This document shows positions 20,854-29,473 of a stretch of 64,000 nucleotides of DNA, one piece after another (position 1 is the first letter of the stretch; each line of letters begins with the position of its first letter). Position numbers and translations under genes: made by a program. Source of the DNA: Citrobacter braakii (GTDB lineage Bacteria; Pseudomonadota; Gammaproteobacteria; Enterobacterales; Enterobacteriaceae); assembly GCF_002075345.1 (NCBI RefSeq), contig NZ_NAEW01000006.1:248001-312000 (forward strand), read 5' to 3'. The notes under the pieces are model-generated. The model was not told the origin of the DNA. It worked only from the letters and a program-made list of their open reading frames with translations, and did no database searches.

Positions 20854-21537
20854 TCAGTGTTTACACAGGAGCCGCTCCAGTTCACTTAATGACGCCACGG
20901 TCCAGGTCGGCTGAATGCCCGCTGGCTGCTCGCGGTGGTGCGTATTTAGCCAGCAGGTGGATAGCCCGGCGTTAATGCCGCCAAGAATATCGGACTCTGC
21001 GGTGTCGCCCACCATCAGTACGCGGGAACGCTCAGGATTGCCCGCCTGCTCCAGCGCATGGTCAAAAATACGGGGATCGGGTTTTGCCACGCCAACCTGC
21101 TCAGAAATCACCAGCAGGTCAAAATAGTCGCGCAGCCCCGTCCGCTCAAGGCGGATTTGCTGCAACGCCGTAAAGCCGTTAGTAATAATACCGATTTTTG
21201 TTTTATCACGAATCGCATTGAGCAGAGAAACCGCCCCTGGCAACGGCGAGCAGATCTCCGCCATCGCATTGATAAAGGCGTCATTAAGCTGGCCTGGCTC
21301 AACCTTCAGGCGTTCAGCCCAGCTCTGAAAACGAGCGTGCTGGAGTTGTAATGAGGTAATCGCACCGTTTTGATAATCCACCCACAGCGGTTTATTTACG
21401 GCCTGGTAGTCCTGAAAATCCTCAGCGGTAAAGGTAATGCTATAGTCGAGAAACATCCGCTGTAAGCCGGTAAACGAGTCAAACGTAAACAGCGTTTCGT
21501 CGGCATCAAAGAAAATCCAGTCCCACTTCTTCATCAT
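20854..21537 (-). CDS. yjjG: YjjG pyrimidine 5'-nucleotidase (HAD family)
   Basis: House-cleaning nucleotidase that dephosphorylates pyrimidine (deoxy)nucleotides, including non-canonical ones. 227 aa. HAD motif I is FFDADETL near 9-16, motif II is IITNGF, and the C-terminal motif is [12 protein letters not shown]. Two adjacent ATG codons (21537 and 21534) are possible; AAGGTG fits either. It follows rimI by 11 bases, so rimI and yjjG are likely co-transcribed. Confidence 0.95.
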   Translation of the reverse strand: MMKKWDWIFFDADETLFTFDSFTGLQRMFLDYSITFTAEDFQDYQAVNKPLWVDYQNGAITSLQLQHARFQSWAERLKVEPGQLNDAFINAMAEICSPLPGAVSLLNAIRDKTKIGIITNGFTALQQIRLERTGLRDYFDLLVISEQVGVAKPDPRIFDHALEQAGNPERSRVLMVGDTAESDILGGINAGLSTCWLNTHHREQPAGIQPTWTVASLSELERLLCKH

Positions 21538-21548
21538 TACACCTTGTC

Positions 21549-21995
21549 TTACATGCTGATTGGCAATGCCATTATAATGGCGTCTTCATGACCATCGGCC
21601 GTCGGATAGTAATTGCGCCGGATTGTCGCCTCGTTAAAGCCCAGGCTTTCGTACAGCGCGATAGCGGCAGCATTTGAGGCGCGCACTTCAAGCCACAGTG
21701 TCAAAATGCCACGTTTTTCCAGCTCATCGATCAGGTATTCCAGTAGCTCACGCCCCAGGCCCCGGCGCTGAAAGTCAGGATCGACGGCAATATTGAACAG
21801 CGTAGCTTCATCCAGCACGACCTGTGTAATCGCAAAGGCGGCCATTACGTCGTCAACCCTCAACTGAAAATTGAGGTAGCGATCGCCCTGGTTGCTGGCA
21901 AATGTTTTTTCACTCCACGGAAAAGCGTGAGCGCGTTTTTCAATCTGAAATGCTGCAGGTAAATCAGTCGGTTCGAGGGAAGAAATCGTGTTCAT
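21549..21995 (-). CDS. rimI: Ribosomal protein bS18 N-alpha-acetyltransferase
   Basis: GNAT acetyltransferase that modifies the N-terminus of ribosomal protein S18. 148 aa from the ATG at 21995 ([11 protein letters not shown]), inside the 3' end of holD (32-base overlap); the frame extends 19 codons further with no family match. The acetyl-CoA loop reads [12 protein letters not shown] near 77-88, and the C-terminal [19 protein letters not shown] is typical of RimI. Confidence 0.96.
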   Translation of the reverse strand: MNTISSLEPTDLPAAFQIEKRAHAFPWSEKTFASNQGDRYLNFQLRVDDVMAAFAITQVVLDEATLFNIAVDPDFQRRGLGRELLEYLIDELEKRGILTLWLEVRASNAAAIALYESLGFNEATIRRNYYPTADGHEDAIIMALPISM

Positions 21996-22377
21996 ATGCG
22001 CAGATTTGTTGCCATAACGCGGCGCGGGCCGCGGGGTTTTCCCGTAATTCATTAAACGCAGGACTCTCGACCTGAGCGCCCTCCAGCAGCAGCGGCTCTT
22101 CGGTTCCCAGCCGCCAGCTATTACAGCGACTGCCCTGCGGCAGCATGGCGACGCGGTCAGGCGTCAGTTGTAAAACCTGATCCGGGCTGACGGTTAATGC
22201 GCGTAAAATATCGCTCATCAACGGTTCGGTTAGTGCGGGTAATTGTGCAGCAACCATCACCAAACGGACGTGCGCAGGAATTGAAATCGCGATCTCGCCC
22301 TGCAGTGCGCCGGGACGACGCAATGACCACTGCGTAATGCCCAGTTGCTGTAACTGCCAGTCTCGTCGGGATGTCAT
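21964..22377 (-). CDS. holD: DNA polymerase III psi subunit
   Basis: Psi subunit of the clamp loader; it links chi (HolC) and SSB to the gamma complex. 137 aa from the ATG at 22377 (MTSRRDWQLQQLG), the E. coli start; the longer reading frame upstream is spurious. The N-terminal helix that binds gamma/tau (RRDWQLQQLGITQW) is intact. It is divergent from rsmC with 103 bases between and overlaps rimI by 32 bases. Confidence 0.96.
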   Translation of the reverse strand: MTSRRDWQLQQLGITQWSLRRPGALQGEIAISIPAHVRLVMVAAQLPALTEPLMSDILRALTVSPDQVLQLTPDRVAMLPQGSRCNSWRLGTEEPLLLEGAQVESPAFNELRENPAARAALWQQICAYEHDFFPRTD

Positions 22378-22480
22378 AGCGAAACACTCCTGTCTATCAG
22401 GGGCGCAAATATAGCAAATTTGTCGAATCCGTGCCATCAAACAACTATAATCCCCCGCTGTACAATTTAAGGAGCACTCC

Positions 22481-23509
22481 ATGTCTGCTTTTACCCCGGC
22501 AAGTGAAGTCTTGCTGCGCCACAGTGATGATTTCGAACAAAGCCGTATTCTGTTTGCCGGTGATTTGCAGGATGACCTGCCTGCCCATTTTGAATGCGCC
22601 GCCAGCCGTGCGCACACTCAGCAGCTTCACCACTGGCAGGTGCTTAACCGCCAGATGGGTGACAACGTTCGCTTTAGCCTCGTCGCGCAGGCCGATGACG
22701 TTGCCGATAGCGATACGCTGATCTACTACTGGCCGAAGAATAAGCCGGAAGCCCAGTTCCAGTTGATGAACATTCTGGCGCTGTTACCGGTGGGCACCGA
22801 TATTTTTGTTGTTGGTGAGAACCGCAGCGGCGTACGTAGCGCAGAGCAGATGCTGGCCGAATACGCACCGCTGAACAAAGTCGACAGCGCGCGTCGCTGT
22901 GGCCTGTACCATGGTCGTCTGGAAAAACAGCCGGTCTTTGATGCAGAAAAATACTGGGATGAATACCAGACCGAAAATCTGACCATCAAAACGCTGCCGG
23001 GCGTATTCAGCCGTGACGGTCTGGATGTTGGCAGCCAACTGCTGCTCTCCACGCTGACGCCGCACACCAAAGGCAAAGTTCTGGATGTCGGCTGCGGTGC
23101 AGGTGTACTCTCCGTCGCCTTAGCCAGCCACTCGCCAAAAGTGCGCTTAACCCTGTGCGATGTTAGTGCCGCCGCCGTTGAAGCCAGCCGCGCAACGCTT
23201 GCTGCCAACGGTATTGAAGGAGACGTAATCGCCAGTAACGTCTTTTCTGACGTGACGGGTCGCTTTGATATGATCATCTCCAACCCACCGTTCCACGACG
23301 GGATGCAGACCAGCCTCGATGCCGCGCAAACGCTGATTCGTGGTGCAGTGCGCCACCTCAACAGCGGCGGTGAACTGCGTATCGTGGCGAACGCCTTCCT
23401 GCCTTATCCGAAGGTACTGGATGAAGTGTTTGGCTTCCACGAAGTTATCGCGCAGACCGGTCGCTTCAAGGTCTATCGCACCATCATGACGCGTCAGGCG
23501 AAGAAGTAG
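22481..23509 (+). CDS. rsmC: 16S rRNA (guanine1207-N2)-methyltransferase
   Basis: Methylates G1207 of 16S rRNA in the 30S subunit. 342 aa with two tandem methyltransferase-like domains: a degenerate N-terminal half and a catalytic C-terminal half carrying the SAM loop [12 protein letters not shown] near 205-216 and the catalytic motif ISNPPFHDG near 266-274. The ATG follows AAGGAGC. Monocistronic and followed by a REP. Confidence 0.97.
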   Translation: MSAFTPASEVLLRHSDDFEQSRILFAGDLQDDLPAHFECAASRAHTQQLHHWQVLNRQMGDNVRFSLVAQADDVADSDTLIYYWPKNKPEAQFQLMNILALLPVGTDIFVVGENRSGVRSAEQMLAEYAPLNKVDSARRCGLYHGRLEKQPVFDAEKYWDEYQTENLTIKTLPGVFSRDGLDVGSQLLLSTLTPHTKGKVLDVGCGAGVLSVALASHSPKVRLTLCDVSAAAVEASRATLAANGIEGDVIASNVFSDVTGRFDMIISNPPFHDGMQTSLDAAQTLIRGAVRHLNSGGELRIVANAFLPYPKVLDEVFGFHEVIAQTGRFKVYRTIMTRQAKK

Positions 23510-23521
23510 AACGGCCATCCC

Positions 23522-23556
23522 ATGCCGGATAAGGTGCCTGCACCGCCATCCGGCAG
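23522..23556. repeat. REP sequence after rsmC
   Basis: The ATGCCGGATAAGGTGCCTGC / ACCGCCATCCGGCA arms form an imperfect palindrome, a single REP downstream of rsmC. Confidence 0.75.
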
Positions 23557-23648
23557 GGTTTGCTAAATGCGGGGTGGCACTTCGTTTACACGGCCTGCGT
23601 TTAGCGCCCATTTTTACATCAATTAAGCGCGTCCTGGGCAATTAACTA

Positions 23649-23676
23649 TTGACGAAAAGTTGAAAACCACTAGAAT
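23649..23676 (+). promoter_or_regulatory. Stable-RNA promoter of the leu tRNA operon
   Basis: TTGACG (-35, 23649-23654), a 16-base spacer and TAGAAT (-10, 23671-23676) are followed by a GC-rich discriminator GCGCCTCC, the pattern of stringently controlled tRNA promoters. Confidence 0.75.
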
Positions 23677-23718
23677 GCGCCTCCGTGGTAACGATACTTT
23701 TTTGAGTGTCGATGGTAT

Positions 23719-23805
23719 GCGAAGGTGGCGGAATTGGTAGACGCGCTAGCTTCAGGTGTTAGTGTCCTTTCGGACGTGGGGGTTCAAGTCCCCCCCCTCG
23801 CACCA
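23719..23805 (+). tRNA. tRNA-Leu (anticodon CAG), first copy
   Basis: 87 bases from GCGAAGG to the encoded CCA. The acceptor stem pairs GCGAAGG with the 3' CCTCGC region, the anticodon CAG lies in GCTTCAGGTGT, and the long class II variable arm (TGTCCTTTCGGACG) forms a perfect hairpin. T loop GTTCAAGTC. It corresponds to the leuV/leuP/leuQ group of E. coli and differs from the next two copies in the variable arm and T loop. Confidence 0.97.
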
Positions 23806-23833
23806 TAATCCACGTTGATATTGCTCGCACTGG

Positions 23834-23919
23834 GCGAAGGTGGCGGAATTGGTAGACGCGCTAGCTTCAGGTGTTAGTGTCCTTAGGATGTGGGGGTTCG
23901 AGTCCCCCCCCTCGCACCA
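23834..23919 (+). tRNA. tRNA-Leu (anticodon CAG), second copy
   Basis: 86 bases, the same as the third copy. Anticodon CAG, variable arm TGTCCTTAGGATG, T loop GTTCGAGTC, encoded CCA end. Separated by 28 bases from the first copy and 31 from the third; one transcript is likely. Confidence 0.97.
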
Positions 23920-23950
23920 ACGAGGCGATATCAAAAAATAAGATGACTGT

Positions 23951-24036
23951 GCGAAGGTGGCGGAATTGGTAGACGCGCTAGCTTCAGGTGTTAGTGTCCT
24001 TAGGATGTGGGGGTTCGAGTCCCCCCCCTCGCACCA
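23951..24036 (+). tRNA. tRNA-Leu (anticodon CAG), third copy
   Basis: 86 bases, identical to the second copy, with CAG anticodon and encoded CCA. It ends the three-tRNA operon; I see no strong intrinsic terminator right after it. Confidence 0.97.
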
Positions 24037-24075
24037 ATTATCTTATTTCCCTCTCGATTTTCTTCCCTGTTTTGT

Positions 24076-24312
24076 TCATCCCTGATTCCCGTTCATCATC
24101 ACCAGAACAATGCCGCCGATCAGCGCCGCACATGAAGGCAACAGGACAAAATGCCGCAAACGCTTGTGGTACAGCATGAGTGAAGTCAACAGTAATCCTA
24201 ATACAATCATCGCCTTCCATACGTAGACCGACAGGTCGCTAAATGCCATCCCGGCAATCAGTATTCCCGGCAGCAGAACCCCCCATCCACTGCCCAGCGT
24301 ACGTTGCAACAT
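24076..24312 (-). CDS. DUF1435 inner membrane protein
   Basis: 78 aa from the ATG at 24312 (MLQRTLGSGWGVLLPG), with GGTGG upstream; the frame continues 55 codons further into AT-rich DNA but the family starts here. Two to three membrane segments: about 11-30, 33-48 and 57-74. It resembles the DUF1435 protein beside the diguanylate cyclase and fhuF in Salmonella. Function unknown. Convergent with the leu tRNA operon and divergent from the cyclase gene. Confidence 0.75.
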   Translation of the reverse strand: MLQRTLGSGWGVLLPGILIAGMAFSDLSVYVWKAMIVLGLLLTSLMLYHKRLRHFVLLPSCAALIGGIVLVMMNGNQG

Positions 24313-24567
24313 GGTACCACCTATGACATTGATAATGATAACCAATATCATATGATAAATTTTCTCATTTGTCAGCTGGGAGGCACTATCAATTATATGA
24401 GTTTTACTTAACGATTGATGACATGAATAATTTAAGGTGATAAATTGCTCGCCGGTTAGCTTTTCAACTAAAAACAATAAAAACCTCTGCGAATGATACC
24501 CCGTTCGTTATTTGTTTTATTTACCAACACACCTTCGTACATTGCAGATAACTAACAATATTTACCT

Positions 24568-25644
24568 ATGACAGTACAATCCTGGCGAGCTCTGCGCACC
24601 AAAAAATACCAACTCTCTTTACGATTATTTCTGCTGCTCAACGCAGTCTCCGCACTGTTTACGCTTTTTTTTCCCCTGTTTGCCGTCAAAGCGTTGTCAG
24701 TACCGGCATTGCTGATTCTCGTGATGAGTACATTGTTGCTGGCATGGCATAGGAAATATGTGGATAAAAGAATTAATCTTCCTTTTATTTCAATCGTTTT
24801 TGGTTTGCTATGGGCATTACATATTTTCCTGAAATATAACGCTCTGGGTCATAATGATTATTATTTTCTATTAATCGCGCTTCTCAGCGTGCTGTTTATT
24901 GGTTCTATCGCTTTTGCCAATAATATCATCGCGTTTACGCTTCACTCATTGCCTTCCGTCGCCGTCTGTTTATGGCTGAATGGCAGCGAGCATGGTTTGC
25001 GAATTATCTATTTTATGGCGCTGCCCATGGCCGGGATCGCCATCCAGCATGTGATACAAAAGCGCTACGATGGCTTCGCCCAGCAGCTGATGTATAAACT
25101 GCTGGAAGAACGGGAAACCCTGAACGGACTCAGCATGCTCGACCCGCTAACCGGTTTGTACAATCGTCGGGGGCTACAACACCGACTCGATACGCTGTTG
25201 GCCTTGAGCAACGCGAAGCACTACGTCTTGCTGCTGGATATCGACCACTTCAAAGCCTATAACGATCACTACGGTCATATGATGGGAGATCAGGCGCTGA
25301 TCCGCGTCTCTGCCGCGATTCGTGACTCCGTGCGCTCCCGGGACGTGGTGGCGCGCTTTGGTGGGGAAGAGTTTATGGTTTTGCTGACCGCGGTCGATCC
25401 CCAGCAGGCCCAGGCTGCCGCCGAACGTATTCGCCAGAAGGTGTACGACCTTAAAATTCCTCACATGTTTAACGAGAGCGTGGCAACCAACGTAACCGTG
25501 AGTATTGGTATTGCGCCTCTGGTCGAGCAGGATATTGATGCCGCTGTTGCCCGAGCGGATAAAGCCCTTTATGAGGCCAAGAGCCTTGGGCGCAACAGTA
25601 CGCTGGTTAGCGATGACCTGCGGGTAAACTGCCCTTCTGCCTGA
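24568..25644 (+). CDS. Membrane-bound diguanylate cyclase (GGDEF)
   Basis: Predicted to make cyclic di-GMP from two GTP at the inner membrane. 358 aa: an N-terminal six-segment membrane region (about 18-155) with no recognised sensor, a linker helix, then a GGDEF domain from about 185 with the active-site loop GGEEF at 265-269. An RxxD inhibitory site (RSRD) ends five residues before GGEEF, so product inhibition is expected. It resembles the cyclase next to fhuF in Salmonella (STM4551-like). The ribosome site is poor. E. coli K-12 lacks this gene here. Confidence 0.92.
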   Translation: MTVQSWRALRTKKYQLSLRLFLLLNAVSALFTLFFPLFAVKALSVPALLILVMSTLLLAWHRKYVDKRINLPFISIVFGLLWALHIFLKYNALGHNDYYFLLIALLSVLFIGSIAFANNIIAFTLHSLPSVAVCLWLNGSEHGLRIIYFMALPMAGIAIQHVIQKRYDGFAQQLMYKLLEERETLNGLSMLDPLTGLYNRRGLQHRLDTLLALSNAKHYVLLLDIDHFKAYNDHYGHMMGDQALIRVSAAIRDSVRSRDVVARFGGEEFMVLLTAVDPQQAQAAAERIRQKVYDLKIPHMFNESVATNVTVSIGIAPLVEQDIDAAVARADKALYEAKSLGRNSTLVSDDLRVNCPSA

Positions 25645-25710
25645 GCTATCTGTGCGGTGTCTCCCGGGATGGCGACAAAGATCTTGCCATCGCTCAATGT
25701 CAATTATAGG

Positions 25711-25736
25711 ATTAGCAATCATTATCATTAAGATTA
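25711..25736. promoter_or_regulatory. Fur-box-like site upstream of fhuF
   Basis: The sequence around AATCATTATCATTAAGATT fits overlapping ATTATC/TGATAAT hexamers of the Fur consensus. It lies 20-40 bases upstream of the fhuF start, where E. coli has a Fur-controlled promoter. Confidence 0.65.
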
Positions 25737-25752
25737 ACATCCTTATATCGAC

Positions 25753-26541
25753 ATGGCTTATCGTTCCGCACCGATCGTTGAAGATGTCATCTGGCGTAGC
25801 CCTCTGCCTGCAAAGATGCCCTCGCTGGCTGCTGCCGTACGCGCAACGATAGCCAACACCCGTGAGCACCTGCTGGACTTCATTCGTCTTGACGAAACGC
25901 CCGTGCCAGGTGCGATGACGCTACATGAATGGACGCAATCAACGACGCTAAGTTCATTGCTGGCTGTCTATTCAGACCATATTTATCGCAATCAGCCCAC
26001 GCTGCCACGCGAAAATAAGCCGCTGATATCTCTCTGGGCGCAGTGGTATATCGGCCTGATGATGCCTCCGCTCATGGTGGCCCTGCTGACGCAAAAAGAG
26101 GCCATCGATGTCTCTCCTGAACACATGCACGTAGAATTCCACGAAACAGGCCGTGCTGCCTGCTTCTGGATCGACGTACATCAGGATCACCAGGTCACGG
26201 CCCAGTCTCCTCAGCAACGCATGGAAACGCTGATTCTCTCGGCGCTGACGCCGGTTGTGCAGGCGCTGGAAGCGACAGGCGAGATCAATGCGAAGCTTAT
26301 CTGGAGCAACACCGGATATTTAATTCACTGGTATTTAACGGAAATGAAGCCGTTATTAGGTGAAGAACTGCTGACCACACTGCGCCAGACCTGTTTTTTT
26401 GAGAAGCAACTCTCCTGCGGTCAGGATAATCCCCTGTGGCGTACCGTTGTTCCGCGCGAGGGACTGTTAGTGCGCAGAACCTGCTGCCAGCGCTATCGCC
26501 TGCCCGATGTCCAGCAATGCGGTGACTGCACGCTGAAGTAA
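25753..26541 (+). CDS. fhuF: Ferric iron reductase FhuF
   Basis: 2Fe-2S protein that reduces ferric iron in hydroxamate siderophores such as ferrichrome and coprogen in the cytoplasm. 262 aa. The unusual C-terminal cluster motif is intact: C244-C245-x10-C256-x2-C259. The ATG at 25753 has no clear ribosome site, but a Fur-like box lies just upstream. It converges on the EIIC gene. Confidence 0.95.
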   Translation: MAYRSAPIVEDVIWRSPLPAKMPSLAAAVRATIANTREHLLDFIRLDETPVPGAMTLHEWTQSTTLSSLLAVYSDHIYRNQPTLPRENKPLISLWAQWYIGLMMPPLMVALLTQKEAIDVSPEHMHVEFHETGRAACFWIDVHQDHQVTAQSPQQRMETLILSALTPVVQALEATGEINAKLIWSNTGYLIHWYLTEMKPLLGEELLTTLRQTCFFEKQLSCGQDNPLWRTVVPREGLLVRRTCCQRYRLPDVQQCGDCTLK

Positions 26542-26570
26542 GCGAGGAGCCGTAGCCCCTCGCCCGTCAG

Positions 26571-27914
26571 TTATGCAACCTGCTGATTTTCTTCTTCTAT
26601 ACGCTGTGCTTCTTCTTTTTCCTGCGCTAATAGCTGCTTTTCGTAAACCTTAAAGAATGGGAAGTAGATGACGGCAGACACCAGTGCCAGCAGGACAACC
26701 AGAATGGCCGCTCGATAATCCCAGCCTAACGCCCATGCCGCGCCAACCGGTGCCGGGGCCGTCCAGGGAACCACTGAAATCACCCGCCCAATCAAATCCA
26801 GCTTCATCGCCGCCCAGGCCAGCACTGCGTTCACCATCGGGGCCAGCAGGAAGGGAATAAAGAACACTGGGTTCATGACAATCGGCGTACCGAAAATCAC
26901 CGGTTCGTTAATATTAAAAATGCTCGGGACAATGCTCAAACGCCCGATCGATCGTAGATGGGCCGAACGGCTACGCAGATAGCAAATCACCAGCCCCATC
27001 GTCGCGCCGGAACCTCCAACCACAATAAAGAACGTCCAGAACGCTTCCATAAAGATATGCGGTAAAGGCGCGCCCTGCGCCAGCGCCGACTGGTTCATCC
27101 CGAGATTGGTGAGCCAGAACATTTGCAGCATTCCCGACACAATTGCCGCGCCATGAATACCCGCAAACCACAGCAGATGGCCGATCAGCACCGCCAGCAG
27201 TATCGCTGGCAGAGAATCCGCTGCAGACACCAGTGGTTTAAAGATGGCCATGATGGCCTGCGGGATCAGCATGTCAAACTGCGACTGAATCACCAGACTC
27301 AGCGGGTACAGCGTCAGTACCACCACCAGCACAGGGATCAGCAGATCGAAGGAGTTTTTGATCATCGGCGGCACCTGATCGGGTAAACGAATGCCGATGT
27401 TGTGCGCCTTCAGGAAGCGCATCATTTCAACGCAGTAAATAGCCACCAGGATGGCAGTGAAAATCCCCGTACCGCCCAGGCTATCAACCGGCATAGTGCC
27501 TTTGGTTTTCGGTGCAGCAATCAGCAAAAAAGCCATGATCGATAGCATCGCGCACATGAAGGGATCTAGCTGATGTGACTTCACATAGTGCTTGCCCAGG
27601 TTATAAGCGATAGCCGCACATATGTAGACTGACATGATCCCCATCGTCATATCAAACGGTGTGAGGATTTGGCCTTCAAACTGTTTCGCCATATCCAGCC
27701 ACGCACGTGCAAACCCCCAGGTGGTATCCGGAGAAAAAGGTGGATAGGCGAAAACCAGCAGAAACGAGCCTACGATCATAAAGGGCATCGCCGAAATAAA
27801 CCCATCACGGATAGCCATCACATGACGTTGTGAAGAGATGCGCCCGGCAACAGGGCTGACGTAATTTTCAACGAAGCGGAAAATCACATTAAACACAGCA
27901 TTATTAGTAGACAT
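26571..27914 (-). CDS. PTS cellobiose/lactose-family EIIC, orphan permease
   Basis: Membrane-spanning EIIC subunit of a phosphotransferase system, predicted to carry a beta-glucoside, diacetylchitobiose-like or related sugar. 447 aa from the ATG at 27914 (MSTNNAVFN), with GGGAGAAC upstream; seven more codons precede it in frame. About ten membrane segments are visible, with the family motifs WFAGIHG near 245 and FNINEPVIFG near 325. No EIIA or EIIB gene lies in the window, so phosphate would have to come from a partner encoded elsewhere. A 21-base palindromic operator lies 200 bases upstream. Confidence 0.9.
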   Translation of the reverse strand: MSTNNAVFNVIFRFVENYVSPVAGRISSQRHVMAIRDGFISAMPFMIVGSFLLVFAYPPFSPDTTWGFARAWLDMAKQFEGQILTPFDMTMGIMSVYICAAIAYNLGKHYVKSHQLDPFMCAMLSIMAFLLIAAPKTKGTMPVDSLGGTGIFTAILVAIYCVEMMRFLKAHNIGIRLPDQVPPMIKNSFDLLIPVLVVVLTLYPLSLVIQSQFDMLIPQAIMAIFKPLVSAADSLPAILLAVLIGHLLWFAGIHGAAIVSGMLQMFWLTNLGMNQSALAQGAPLPHIFMEAFWTFFIVVGGSGATMGLVICYLRSRSAHLRSIGRLSIVPSIFNINEPVIFGTPIVMNPVFFIPFLLAPMVNAVLAWAAMKLDLIGRVISVVPWTAPAPVGAAWALGWDYRAAILVVLLALVSAVIYFPFFKVYEKQLLAQEKEEAQRIEEENQQVA

Positions 27915-28044
27915 AGCCGTTCTCCCGTTGTGCAAAACCCTGCAACCGTGCTGGTGTCAACACCACCACGTAAAGCCCATTACTACTTTTCGCAACCGTG
28001 CCAGGAGGAACGCCAGCGCTACTGCATTTTGAGTTCAGTTTCAT
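27904..28044 (-). CDS. Possible 46-aa leader peptide upstream of the EIIC gene
   Basis: An ATG at 28044 opens 46 codons (MKLNSKCSSAGVPPGTVAKS...ENGYVY) that stop at TAA 27904-27906, so the last codons overlap the EIIC start (ATG at 27914) in another frame. Such an overlap could couple translation. The ribosome site (AAGAGCC) is weak and I know of no family, so this is a candidate only. Confidence 0.25.
   Translation of the reverse strand: MKLNSKCSSAGVPPGTVAKSSNGLYVVVLTPARLQGFAQRENGYVY
27942..28001. repeat. Direct repeat GCAACCGTGC, two copies 50 bases apart
   Basis: GCAACCGTGC occurs at 27942-27951 and 27992-28001 in the leader of the EIIC gene. The related GCAACCGGT starts the palindrome at 28112. 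The copies could be regulator half-sites or a chance product of the local sequence. Confidence 0.4.
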
Positions 28045-28113
28045 AGATGGCTCTTATTATGTAATACAGAGGAAGTGACAACTTCAGTATTAATCGCCAT
28101 TTGAGCATTCTGC

Positions 28114-28134
28114 AACCGGTTACTGTAACCGGTT
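28114..28134. promoter_or_regulatory. 21-base perfect palindrome, LacI-family-type operator
   Basis: The 10-base arms AACCGGTTAC and GTAACCGGTT flank a single T. The central CCGGTTAC/GTAACCGG pattern resembles sites of LacI/GalR-family sugar regulators. It lies 200 bases upstream of the EIIC start and 146 bases upstream of the YbaK-like gene on the other strand, so either could be controlled. Confidence 0.7.
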
Positions 28135-28279
28135 TCTTTGATTGTGAAGACGATCGAAAAACTGCCAATGTTGCCATGTTGTTACATTAAAATATTTACA
28201 GCGAGCTTGCCCCTATGACAAATTACGCCATGCGGTTTTCTGCTGGATGGAGCTGCCTGTAGGCGATTTGGAGAGAAGA

Positions 28280-28741
28280 ATGAGTTTGCAATCTGTACGC
28301 CAATTTTTAGCGCAATATGCACCAGATATTGAGATTATCGAATTAGATCAGAGCACAGCTACCGTCGATCTGGCAGCGAAAGCCCATAACGTCGAACCAG
28401 GCCAGATCGCGAAAACGCTTTCGCTGAAGGTCAAGAACGACATTATTCTGGTCGTCGCCAAAGGTGATGCCCGACTGGATAACAAAAAGCTAAAGAGCAC
28501 TTTCGGTGCCAAAGCCCGTATGTTGAGTAGCGATGAAGTAGTGAACGCGACGGGCCATCCCGTTGGCGGTGTTTGCCCTTTCGGACTGGAAACGCCGATT
28601 TCGGTATACTGCGACGTTTCGTTGAAGCATTACGCTGAAGTGCTTCCCGCCGCAGGCGCCATCCACAGCGCCGTTCGTATCACGCCAGAAAGGATGGCTG
28701 AGCTGACTTCCGCCACCTGGGTGGATGTGTGTCAGGGATGA
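28280..28741 (+). CDS. YbaK/EbsC-family aminoacyl-tRNA deacylase
   Basis: Predicted trans-editing enzyme that hydrolyses mischarged tRNA. 153 aa from the ATG at 28280 (MSLQSVRQFL), with GGAGAGAAG upstream. It shows the INS/YbaK fold: the conserved lysine in QIAKTLSLKV near 46-55, VAKGDARLDNKKL, and the GHPVGGVCPFGL loop near 95-106. It is a YeaK-like branch rather than ybaK itself; the tRNA substrate cannot be told from sequence. It follows an 18-base exact repeat shared with position 44892. Confidence 0.88.
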   Translation: MSLQSVRQFLAQYAPDIEIIELDQSTATVDLAAKAHNVEPGQIAKTLSLKVKNDIILVVAKGDARLDNKKLKSTFGAKARMLSSDEVVNATGHPVGGVCPFGLETPISVYCDVSLKHYAEVLPAAGAIHSAVRITPERMAELTSATWVDVCQG

Positions 28742-28795
28742 TTCACGTTCCGTGCCGATAACGAAACCCGGCACGAAACGATCTAACATTACCCG

Positions 28796-29473
28796 CTAAG
28801 AAGCCGCCTGTAGAAAAGGTGCAGGTTCACCTGCACGCAGGTACAGCAGGATATCTGCAGCATCCAGCAGTCCGGCATCTGAGCTCACGCCCAGCTTGGA
28901 CATCACATTAAATTTATGTGCCCGAATGGTTTTAATATTCCGCTCTAACTGAGCAGCGATCTGCGGCATTGAATAGCCATTCGACATAAAGCGCAGTATT
29001 TCTCGTTCTGTTGGACTGAGCATACGGCTTTGATTGATATACCAATGGTTTTTAGAACCTTCGGTTCCCCGGTTGGGACCGTTCAATACTGTATATAACG
29101 CGTCCTGCAGTACCGTTAATGAAGAAGATTTGCTCACAACGCCATCTAACGGCAACGGCGACAAAGAGCCGATTAATCGCGCTTCAGCGTCATCATCAGC
29201 AATCACCACCCGGCGAATACGCGGAAAATTTACCGCTAATTCCGTCAGATAAGCTAACCCGGCCCTGCGATCGGTTCTGATTGCAGAGAGGGAGAAAATA
29301 ACCGCCGAAAACGACGTTTTTAACATCACCTGACTAAATGCAGGCTGGCTCGAAAAGATATGAAGTTCGTATTGGTTATCCGGCATGGTATTAAACAGGC
29401 TCTTAATACCGACGCTACTCATCGCGCACTTCTCTACCAGCGCAACGTTTCTTTTGATGCTTCGGCTTTCCAT
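28796..29473 (-). CDS. bglJ: BglJ, LuxR-type transcription regulator
   Basis: 225 aa. In E. coli BglJ forms a heterodimer with RcsB that relieves H-NS silencing of bgl and activates other loci independently of RcsB phosphorylation. The N-terminal half resembles a receiver domain without a clear phosphorylation site; the C-terminal LuxR helix-turn-helix reads [21 protein letters not shown] near 152-172 followed by [16 protein letters not shown]. It starts inside the 3' end of yjjQ (40-base overlap) with a poor ribosome site, so it is probably coupled to yjjQ translation. Confidence 0.94.
   Translation of the reverse strand: MESRSIKRNVALVEKCAMSSVGIKSLFNTMPDNQYELHIFSSQPAFSQVMLKTSFSAVIFSLSAIRTDRRAGLAYLTELAVNFPRIRRVVIADDDAEARLIGSLSPLPLDGVVSKSSSLTVLQDALYTVLNGPNRGTEGSKNHWYINQSRMLSPTEREILRFMSNGYSMPQIAAQLERNIKTIRAHKFNVMSKLGVSSDAGLLDAADILLYLRAGEPAPFLQAAS

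Noticed and set aside
23752-23934. 60-aa frame on the - strand within the tRNA operon
   Set aside because: Antisense to tRNA repeats (its repeated CEGGDLNPH motif comes from the tRNA T arms).
23719-24036. Three regularly spaced near-identical units that resemble a short CRISPR array
   Set aside because: The units are tRNA-Leu genes with cloverleaf structure and CCA ends; the spacers are unrelated and there are no cas genes.
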